A stretch of DNA of 64,000 nucleotides, taken from contig JAMJFZ010001815.1 of assembly GCA_026225945.1 (NCBI GenBank), positions 604,001-668,000 on the forward strand. The letters are read 5' to 3'. Both the position numbers and the translations under genes were made by a program. The notes below the pieces were generated by a model. That model was given only the letters and a program-made list of their open reading frames with translations. It made no database searches and had not been told where the DNA came from. Numbering within the stretch: the stretch's first letter is position 1; each line of letters opens with the position of its first letter. This document shows, one piece after another, positions 56,225 through 64,000 of the stretch. The stretch is from Cricetomys ansorgei (taxonomy: Eukaryota > Chordata > Mammalia > Rodentia > Nesomyidae).

Positions 56225-56360
56225 TTTTGAGGCAGGGTTTTATGTAGCCAGGCTGGTCTCAAACTTGCTACATATCCACATCTGACCTTGAGCTCCTCCT
56301 GGCCCTCCTGTTTCCACCTCCCAAGTGCCAGAATTTCAGGGGTAAGCTACTATGCCTGAT
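56225..56360 (-). repeat. Proto-B1 (PB1D-like) element
   Basis: 'tttgaggcagggttttatgt', 'aggctggtctcaaacttgct' and 'ctgaccttgagctcctcctg', reverse orientation. Confidence 0.7.
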
Positions 56361-56835
56361 GATTCCAGGGTCTTGCAACGATGTGTAAGCCTCTGCTACT
56401 AGGCTACAGTGAGATGCTCTCCATCCTGTGCAGCACTCCACAGGGTCTAGGACAGGGGAGTTCCGAAACTGCTGCAGGGTGGGGTGTTCTGCAGGTGTGG
56501 ATTAGATCCCAGTAGTCGGTGGTGTTTCGTTCTCTGTTCGGTTGTTAGGTCAGTTGGCAGAGGGTTGGGGAGGACTCTCATGAGCCTTTGGCTCTGCCAC
56601 TTCTGCTACATGTTTGAAGGTGAAGCTGTCAGTGTTCACAGAGAAAGCACCTGAGTGTTCTTTGTAGGCGGACCCTTGGTCCTCCTCCGGTGTGTCTTCT
56701 CATTCGCTTTGTTTTAATTACGAAGCAGCCCCTGCCTTCTTTCGATTGTGTTCGTACGGTTTATCTTTGTTAAAATTTCTTTTTAGCCTGCCTGTATTAT
56801 TATATTTGAAAATTTAAAATAATTATAATTATGTA
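56361..56835. other. Presumed intron; AT-rich end
   Basis: No exon seen. 56700-56830 is AT-rich and repeat-free (tttaattacgaagcagcccc) and may be conserved. Confidence 0.35.
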
Positions 56836-57015
56836 TGCGTGCGTGTGTCTGTCTGTCTGTCTGTGGGGTGGGTATGTGCCCATGGAAGCTAGAGGCATCA
56901 GATCCTCAGGAGCTGAAATTACAAGTGGTGTGAGCTCTTCCGTTCAGTGCTGGGAACCTGACTCAGGTCCCCTGCAAGACTAGTGCATGCTTACCTGCTG
57001 AGCCATCTTTTTAGT
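56836..57015 (-). repeat. B3/B2-type SINE, diverged
   Basis: (GTCT)n at its left, then 'aggagctgaaattacaagtg' and head 'tgctgagccatctttttagt', reverse orientation. Confidence 0.7.
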
Positions 57016-57204
57016 GCCATCTTTGAGGATTTCTCATACATAACATATAGCTGAGCCATACAGTGTTTAAATGAATTAATTGCATTTATTTATTTGTGTG
57101 TTTGGGGGGGAGGTTGAAGGTGTACATCCCACAGTGCTCTTATGGAGGACAACCTGGGGGAGTATTATCAGCCCTATTGCTGATATTGCTGATATTGATG
57201 CTAT

Positions 57205-57405
57205 TGCTCTGTAGCCCAAATTGGCCTTGAACTCATTGTGTAACTCAGACTTGTCTTGAGCTTGTGGTCTTTATACCTCAGCCTCTCAATGCTGCCCCTC
57301 CCCTCAACACACAGATCCTGTGTAGACCAGGCCAGCTTCAGACTCAGGTCTGCTTGCCTTTACCTTCTAGGTACTGGGACTAAAGGCATACACCACCACA
57401 CCCAG
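57205..57405 (-). repeat. B1-derived pair of fragments
   Basis: An old piece ('gcccaaattggccttgaact') followed by a reverse B1 ('gtgtagaccaggccagcttc' to 'gtactgggactaaaggcata'). Confidence 0.6.
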
Positions 57406-57699
57406 CATTTTTCCCTATTTGAAACATCTCTATTGGTGTACTGTAAGGTTTTCCCGTATGGTTACGATTCATGAAGCAGGTAACGGTGTGGTCAAAGTTG
57501 TGTAACCTTCGTCGCGATTTCAGAGCATTTCATCACTCAGAAAACAAATAGCCAGACGCTTCAGCAGTCACCTCCAGCCCTAGCCCTGGGAGGCCCCTAG
57601 TCTTTCCTACCAGTTACCTGTCACAGGTGTTTTGCACAGACAGACTCAAGGCCTTGGGCTTTTTTTCACTTACTGATTTTTAAGAGACATCTGTGAGGG

Positions 57700-57866
57700 A
57701 TTGGAGAGATGGCTCAGAGGTTAAGTGCACTGGCCGCTCTTCCAGAGGCCAGGGTTCAATTCCCAGCACCCACATGGCAGCTCTCAACCATCTATAACTC
57801 CAGTTCCAGGGAATCTGACACTCTCACACCAATGCACATAAAATGAAATTAAATTAAAAATTCATC
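57700..57866 (+). repeat. B2-type SINE
   Basis: 'gggattggagagatggctca', 'ccgctcttccagaggccagg', 'atctataactccagttccag' and an AAATGAAATTAAATT tail, forward. Confidence 0.92.
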
Positions 57867-57899
57867 TGTGACGTGGCGCCAGACTCCCCTTTATTGCAA

Positions 57900-59140
57900 A
57901 TCATATCCTACCATCTGATTTTTCAGATTTCACTTATCCTTCACTGGTTGATGGATGCTTGACTGTTGTAACCAGTGCCTCTAGGAATCTGTGCTTTGCA
58001 GACTTTCGTATAGATAATGTGTTTTTGTTTCTCTCTTGCCTACACTCCTAGAAGTGGAGTTTCTAGGTCATGCGGGAATACCGTTTAACCGTTGAAGGAT
58101 CTTACAGCTTGCTGCTCAAAGTGGTTGAGCATTTCACATCCCACCGTGTTCCCTACACACAGTGTATAGCCCTGGCTGGCCTGGAGCTTGCTGTGTATCC
58201 CCTGATTTTTCCTCTTTCCGCCTTGGACAGTCTTTCGTTTTGTGTTTGGAGCTGGGGATGGAAGCCAGGGGCCTGGTTACATGTTAAACACATGTTCTAC
58301 ACTGACCCCACCCTATCCTACCCCCATCTGTAGCTCCTCACTGTGGTTCTTACTTCAGTTTGCTTGCCAGCTGATGGTACTGAGTGCTTTACGTACATGT
58401 TAGACATTCATGCCTATTCTATGGAGGCATGTTCTATGTTCTCTTTAGGTCCTTTGCGCATTTTACATATTCTGGGTATAAGTCTCATCAGGAATATGAC
58501 GAGCAGGCAATTCTGACAGATTCCCCCTTACCGTGTGGCTGGGGGTAGGGTGGTGTGGGTGGGTAGTGTCTGCATGTGTGTGCGTGCACAGGCATGTGCA
58601 CATGGAGGCCAGAGGCCTGTATCTAGTGTCCTCTCTAATCACTCTCCATAATACATATTTTTTGAGACATTGCCTTTCACTGAACCTAGGGCTCTCTGTT
58701 TTGGCTAGACTGGCTGGCCAGAAAGCCCCTGGGATCCACCTGTTTCCATGGCTCCGTGTGTTTGGTTATAGGTACACGCCACCATGGCCTGGCTTTTTTA
58801 TGATCCACGCAGGTCTCATGCTTGTGCACAGGCTCTTTACCTGCTGAGCCATCTCCCCAGCCCTCATTTAGATCTTCGATGCATTGAGAGTTCATTTTTG
58901 TCTGTGGTGCGGGTCATCTGTGCATCCTCTCATGCGTGCTTCTCCCTGGGTTCCAGAGCCATATTTGAAGAGAAAGTTCTTTCCCTGTTGAATGGTCTTG
59001 GCATCTTTATTAAAATAATCAGTTGGTCATGTACATATGAATTAGTTTAAAGACTCCTCCGTTCCATTTGGTCTACACCTGTTTTTGTTTTTTTTTTCAT
59101 CAGTACCATACAGTCTGAACTACCATAGCTTAGAGCAGGA
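57900..59140 (+). repeat. Ancient L1 (L1M-type) 3' region, interrupted by younger repeats
   Basis: Three colinear pieces keep the order of old mammalian L1 text. The first is 57925-58150 ('ggttgatggatgcttgactg', 'tagaagtggagtttctaggt'), the second 58430-58520 ('catattctgggtataagtct'), and the third 58865-59125 ('ttgaatggtcttggcatctt', 'cagtaccatacagtctgaac'). They are split by a B1 piece (about 58150-58200) and by the composite repeat at 58577-58862. Confidence 0.7.
58577..58862 (-). repeat. Rodent composite dispersed repeat, fuller copy
   Basis: GT-rich start, 'catggaggccagaggcctgt', 'tggctagactggctggccag', 'acgccaccatggcctggctt' and the end 'tgctgagccatctccccagc'. The most complete copy of the family also seen at 14590 and 34965. 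The right end looks like a reversed SINE head. Family name not certain. Confidence 0.6.
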
Positions 59141-59144
59141 GTGT

Positions 59145-59268
59145 GTGTTGTTGTTTGAGACATGGTTTTCCTGTATATCTCTGGCTATCCAGGGACTTAC
59201 TATGTAAACCAGGCTGACCTCAAACTCACCTGACTGTTCCCCAAGTGTGCACCACCATGCCTGGCCCC
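59145..59268 (-). repeat. B1 SINE, diverged
   Basis: 'tttgagacatggttttcctg' to 'gtgcaccaccatgcctggcc', reverse orientation. Confidence 0.75.
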
Positions 59269-59604
59269 CTTTTGAGGTTCTTAGTCTTGATAATAAAAGA
59301 ATTTAAAAATCCCTAAGAAGGAAACTTGAGGCTAATTTTGTTTAAGAGAAGAACCACAGAGGCAGGCAAGCTATAATCTTGGCAGCTGCCTGAAGGAATG
59401 AGTTAGAAAAGAGAAAGGAGAAAGTCATGCTTTAAGTTAGGGTCTGGGAAAGCTCAGGTTCAGCAATGGAGTTTGGGTCTGTATGGGTGGGGTCGGGGTA
59501 GGTGATTATATCTCCCCAAGGAAGGATTTCTGGAAACAGCACGCCAGAGGGACTTGGTCTGGATGGGCTCATCCCTGGATAGTTCCTCTGCTCATACATG
59601 TCCC

Positions 59605-59728
59605 TAGGAATTTTTGTTTGTTTTGTGACGGGGTCTCATTAAGTAGCCTAGATTTGCTTTGAATTTATAGTCTTCCTTATTCTTTCTGGTGATCTGAGAT
59701 TATGGGTGTGTGCCACTGCCTCTGGCCA
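59605..59728 (-). repeat. Proto-B1-like fragment
   Basis: 'ttttgtgacggggtctcatt' to 'gtgtgccactgcctctggcc', reverse orientation. Confidence 0.6.
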
Positions 59729-60680
59729 GCCCCAGTGTTTAGATAGTTTTCCTCAGTCTTTTAACACCTGGGGTTGATTTACATCTCAGGTTCCATCCCC
59801 TTTGTGCTCTTGCTTGTCCTAAGCCCAGCTGACCCATCCCATCATCAGTGGAGTCCGCCTGGATCTGGGATGCAGGCTTAGTCCACATCACACCTTTCCT
59901 CTAGCCTCCCGGGATCGTCACCCACACAGCCCAGACCTGTCCCTTCCTCCTGGTCTAAGACAGTGTGGCGCTTCCCTCTCTGCTTCAAGCTAGACAGTTC
60001 ACCCCTTTGTGGCTGCAGTGAGTGAGGAGGGCTGGCTGGCCTTACCTCTTGTGTAGGTGAGGGTGTAGGCATGTAGGCATTGAGGGCTGAGAAACTAATG
60101 GCAGTGCCCTGAGGGGCCCGGTGATAATGTGCGTGTGACCTCTCCAGTCAGGCAGGAGGGGATCACCTTGGTACCTGGGAGAATTTGAGTTCAGAACAGT
60201 GGGTTCCCTGACCACAAAGGGTTTGGGAGTGCTGGGGGTAGATAGCCACAGTCCTCCCTAGCCCAAGAGAGGGTCAGTGTCTATCCTGGCATGGAGGTGG
60301 GATTCTTGTTCTTCCTCAGGCCCATCCTCCTGTCTCAGGAGTGTGTTTTGATGGCTCCATTTGCAGAGCTTACAATCCAGATGGGGGATGTTGTGGCAAA
60401 GGTGCCAAGTCCTGATTGGCCAATACCAGGCAGGTGGGAATGGGCAGGCAGAGCCCTGGAGAGCTGTGCTTGTAAAGAACCCAGGGCGCTGACAGTCTCC
60501 AAGGACCCAGTGTCTGGCCATCTACCTCAGTACCTTACACCCAAGTCACCTGTCTTGCTCTAATTTGCACTTTTTAGCCCTGATAGGGCTGAATATTTGG
60601 TGGCAAAACAGAGTCCCTGGCAGGTATCTGGCCTTGGTTGCTGAGTCCCTTGTCTCTGGAGGCTGTAAGGCTTTGGCCTG
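59729..60680. other. Presumed intron, no recognised feature
   Basis: Unique-looking sequence. Nothing supported. Confidence 0.4.
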
Positions 60681-60685
60681 ATTTC

Positions 60686-60780
60686 TGTTTTGTTTGTTTT
60701 TTTGAGATAGCATCTCTTTACACAGCCCTGACTGTCCTAGACCTCGAACTCAAAAAGATAAAGGTGTGCCCCACCACACA
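60686..60780 (-). repeat. B1-derived fragment
   Basis: 'ttttttgagatagcatctct' to 'gataaaggtgtgccccacca', reverse orientation, internally deleted. Confidence 0.65.
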
Positions 60781-60925
60781 CTTCAGGTCTTTTCACAACC
60801 CAGCAGGTGTTTGTCCTGGCAGCCAAGGCCTTCCCTGGTGCCACCTCCCACTCACTCAGGTCGGGCGAGTCTGGAGGTGACAGCTTGATCCTCTGGCTTG
60901 TGAGGGACAGAGACATGGAGTGGCC

Positions 60926-60989
<64 letters not shown>

Positions 60990-60990
60990 T
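60926..60990. repeat. (GT)n microsatellite
   Basis: About 30 GT units with one interruption near the right end. Produces an artefactual CVCVCV frame. Confidence 0.97.
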
Positions 60991-60994
60991 AGGC

Positions 60995-62930
60995 ATCACC
61001 TACAGCCTTCCCAAAGGGCTTGTTGTTTACTGAAGTGGCATGTGACTAGGGAGGCTCCTGATCCTCATTAGCAGGGGTGGACAGGTCGTGAGTCTTGCGG
61101 CCTGAGCCTCTTGGAGCCGTGAGAGACACCTCACTTTCTGGAAAGAGTGGCCGCTGCCGCTTGCTTTTGGAATTCCCTGCTGAGAGCTATGAGCTGGGCA
61201 CTTGGGTTTTCAAATCAGCAGTTACCTTTTATGGCCTGGTACAGCAGCCTGGGCACGTGGATGTTTTCTGTGGTCCCTGAGCCCAGTGCAAGTCCCCAGC
61301 CCTCCTTATGGGGACCCAGTGGGTGCCATGCAGGAGTTCAGCAGACGAGTTCCCCTGTTAAGACTCCGGTGTGGAGCGTGAACACAGCTCTGTGCAGCCT
61401 TAATTTGCCCCCCAGGATTCCTGCTGCATTATCCATATTTCCTTTAATTTGTGGGATTTCTAGTAAATGGGCTTAAAAATAGTTCTGGGCCAACTGCCAG
61501 GGCAGATGCGGGCGGCAGTTGTTCCCGCGCCTCCCCTCAGCAACGGCAAGTAGGGTAACCCTTGTGTCTTTTGGGCCCGTGCCTCCAGCCCATCCCCCAC
61601 ATTGGCCCTCCCAGCACGCTCCTGGAGGAGCAGGGTGCAGCATCCCCCTCCTGGGTAGGAAGTCAGGTTGAGTCTTGGTTGAGAGCGCTAGATCAGACTG
61701 GGGAATGTGAAACATACACACGCACACGCACACATGCACGCACATCCAGGACCCACTGCACACAGGCCCATCCTGTTGGTTGAGAACCAGCTCTGTCTGC
61801 TTGGGTTGGTGGCTGGGACTGCTGACCCCTGATGCTTTGCCTAAAGACAGAGGTATTTCTTGTCCAATGCCTAACAGATCCTAACAAACCTTTGCATTAG
61901 CACCTCTGAGCCATACCCCAAGTGATAAGGTCAGGGGGGCACCTGAACCACGTGCTTGGGTCTGGCTCCCAAGCCTGATGTCTCTTTACTCTGAGTTTTG
62001 TTGAGATGCAGGCTTTTGCACAGGCCCATATCCTCCTCCGGTCTTCTGTGGCACTGACGTGGCATGTCCTCCTCAGGACAGGCCTGTCTGGACTCCGTCT
62101 AGAGACTGAGGGTGGCTGTCACCCCTCAGCTAGCCCCTGGCCCCTCAGCTCTTCTGGCTCCAGCCTGGTGGGATATACCCTGAGCATGTCTTCCATTCTC
62201 AGCACAGGCAGCTGGCCCTTGTCTTGGTCCAGGGCTCCTTGGGACACCCTTGACTGGATCCCAGCAAAGCCATTGCCTTTAGAGTTCTGTGATCTGTTTA
62301 AATGCCGCTCTCGGGTTAGTGCTGCCTGTGGGCGTATGGATTCCCAGGTTGCCACAAACTTAGTGGTCTCTGCCCCCACGTTTGGCCCAGAACTTTCCAC
62401 TCTGTAGGTCTCCATGCTTTCTCCCCTAAAGGTAGGGAGCTGTGCCTCATCTTCCAGTGCGGGACTGGAAGCTTCAAGGGGTAGTACTGTCATTTGTGGT
62501 GGAGATGGATTCAAGCCCTTCATTGGTGAGTACTATGCCTAACACTTCTATCAAGTTTCCCAATCCTACAGTCAGGAATGGCCCCAGGAAGTGCAGAATA
62601 TGATTCTCTCCAGAAATCAACTCCCAGCAAGGCTGTAGGAAGCTCTGATGGGTGTATCCAGCCAGTTAAATGTGAGTGTCCAGGGCCCATGGTAGCCCCA
62701 CTAGCTTTTCTTCTGCTCAGTGCCCGCTGCTCTCAATGCAAAGCGTGGGGGCTGGGCATCTGTTCTGGGTAGGAACTGTGTGGGGCAGGCCAGGAGAGGA
62801 AGTGGAAGGATGCTTATGCCTCTGTTCCTGTTTTGGGGAAGCACCCAGGTGAAGTTGACTACTCCAGGGTTGTGCTTGGGTCTCTTGGGCCCCTGTCATT
62901 ATCAGCCACCTTGCCAGGGCATGGAGGTAG
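60995..62930. other. Presumed intron; candidate element at 61380-61500
   Basis: Repeat-poor. 61380-61500 is AT-rich with TTAATTTG, CATTATCCATATTTCC and a MEF2-like TTAAAAATAG at 61473-61482. An AC/GC run lies near 61715-61745. Confidence 0.35.
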
Positions 62931-62969
62931 GAGCTCCTGGACTGTATCCTCCCAGCAGATACAGTGCTT

Positions 62970-63100
62970 CTGTGTGTCTCTGATTTACATTAGATTTTAA
63001 AGCATAATTAAAAATGCAGGGGATCTTTGTGTCTTACCTCGCCTCTGACTATTTATGGCATGATATGCAGATGAGGAGATCTATGAATATTAAAAATGGG
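62970..63100. promoter_or_regulatory. Candidate conserved enhancer 4
   Basis: Repeat-free AT-rich block with ATTTACATTAGATTTTAA, GCATAATTAAAAATGC (near-palindromic, 63002-63017) and GATATGCAGATGAG. Similar in style to the other candidate elements. Inference only. Confidence 0.4.
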
Positions 63101-63399
63101 GTGTGCTGGAAAGTGTCTGTCTGTATTGAGTTGGGTGACCCACAGCCCAGCATGCATCTGTGCTACACCCTGCCCGGTTCCCTCATAGCACCTGGGATCC
63201 AGGTGACCCCTGGTGCCCTGGTGAGGAGAGTCAAGGTCACAGGCTGCTGTGGGACCCTGGTGGGCCCACAGGTGAAAAGGGTGAGCAGAGACAGCTGCTC
63301 CTGATGTTGGCTGTGGAGTATCCATAGTGGGCCAGGAGCAGGGAGTCTGCTTCTGCTTCCCAGGGAGGGCTGAGGGGGCAGGTGCATGCAGAGCTGGCA

Positions 63400-63545
63400 C
63401 TGGCTTTTTAAGTTATTAAACTATGCCTGAGGGAGACACTCTTCAGGATTACGTTATTTAAATTACAAATGCGAGTAGGGAAGACTGTTGGCTCTTCTCA
63501 AAACACCGCTTAATTCTTTGGAACCTTCTGGAACCGGCCTATGCG
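63400..63545. promoter_or_regulatory. Candidate conserved enhancer 5
   Basis: Repeat-free block with TTAAGTTATTAAAC, ACGTTATTTAAATTAC and TTAATTC words. A Hox/homeodomain-type composition. Inference only. Confidence 0.35.
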
Positions 63546-63793
63546 CACAAGAGTTTTTTGCACAGTGGGTCTGTAGGGCTGGGAAGCCAGAGGTTAGGTA
63601 CAGCAGGGAGGGTGGTGGACTTGTGGGGGGACATTCCTGGTGCACCTCCCCCCATCTCTGAGTGATTTACTTTTTCTGCAAGACATGCGGTATTTGTCTG
63701 CCTCAGTCCCTGTTATATAAAAGCCCTAGTGCTTAGAAGGACACACAGGCAAACCGGTTATACTTTAGGTGAGCTGTGGACGTTAGAAGGTAG

Positions 63794-64000
63794 ACCAGCG
63801 GTTCTTAGCCTTTATAATGCTGTGACCCTTTAATACAGTTCCTAATAATACAGTGTGACCCCTCAACCATAAAGTTGTTTTTGTTACTACTTTGTACCTG
63901 CAATTTTGCTACCATTATGAATCCTAATGTAAATATCTGATATGCAGACAGCCTTAGGTGACCTCTGTGAAAGGGTCGTTTGACCCCCCCCCAAGGGGTC
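63794..64000 (-). repeat. URR1-like DNA transposon remnant, cut by window end
   Basis: 'gaccagcggttcttagcctt', 'ctgtgaccctttaatacagt', 'atgaatcctaatgtaaatat' and 'gtgaaagggtcgtttgaccc'. Same family as 24786-25014, in the opposite orientation. The terminal repeat lies beyond the window. Confidence 0.8.

Larger units (their letters stand above)
37169..64000 (+). other. Nacc2: Presumed Nacc2 intron 1 (continues past the window)
   Basis: About 27 kb with no recognisable coding exon. It contains SINEs, LTRs, L1 remains and several repeat-free blocks, all listed separately. A long first intron before the BTB-coding exon is in keeping with the NACC2 gene. The interpretation depends on the island being the Nacc2 promoter. 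Confidence 0.45.

Noticed and set aside
37169..64000. Nacc2 coding exons
   Set aside because: No frame in this interval resembles a BTB/POZ or BEN domain, so the coding exons must lie beyond the window if the gene assignment is right.

Overview
This is nuclear DNA of a muroid rodent (mouse, rat, vole or hamster group). It carries rodent-type B1, B2/B3, ID and B4 SINEs, ORR1-type MaLR LTRs, CpG islands and spliced gene structure, with very little coding sequence. I cannot fix the species from the sequence alone.

Only one protein-coding gene can be read with confidence: Tmem250 (human C9orf69), on the + strand. It has a CpG-island first exon with a splice donor after 16436, an acceptor before 17669, a single-exon 139-codon CDS at 17781-18200, and a 3' UTR ending near an ATTAAA signal at 19719. 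A second CpG island at about 36760-37560, also reading rightward, has a good splice donor after 37168. It is best explained as the noncoding first exon and promoter of Nacc2. That rests on the known gene order LHX3 - TMEM250 - NACC2 (all one orientation, human 9q34.3), not on coding sequence. No Nacc2 coding exon (BTB or BEN domain) is in the window, so 37169-64000 would be Nacc2 intron 1.

Layout: 1-79 is a B1. 80-4988 is an old LTR-retroelement in minus orientation with two divergent LTRs and a recognisable polypurine tract. 5000-15340 is intergenic, with SINE clusters, LTR and L1 remains, an AT-rich repeat-poor block (about 10150-10750) that looks like a conserved enhancer, a diverged 344-bp duplication (11380 and 13508), and a perfect CTCF core motif at 13927. 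15760-19745 is Tmem250. 19750-36740 is intergenic, with SINE clusters, an ATATC/GATA microsatellite, a URR1-like DNA transposon, an inverted ORR1 LTR and a second LTR-like element. 36760-37560 is the presumed Nacc2 promoter. The rest is presumed intron, with many SINEs, an ORR1 LTR, an interrupted ancient L1, a URR1-like element cut by the window end, and several repeat-free AT-rich blocks with homeodomain, POU or MEF2-like motifs that may be enhancers.

I found no unfamiliar multi-gene system. The most useful leads are the nested upstream ORFs of Tmem250 (one overlapping the main start), the CRE/RFX/ETS promoter cluster, the CTCF core between the Lhx3 side and Tmem250, the candidate enhancers, and the inverted SINE pairs. 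Most predicted ORFs are chance frames in GC-rich or repeat DNA.
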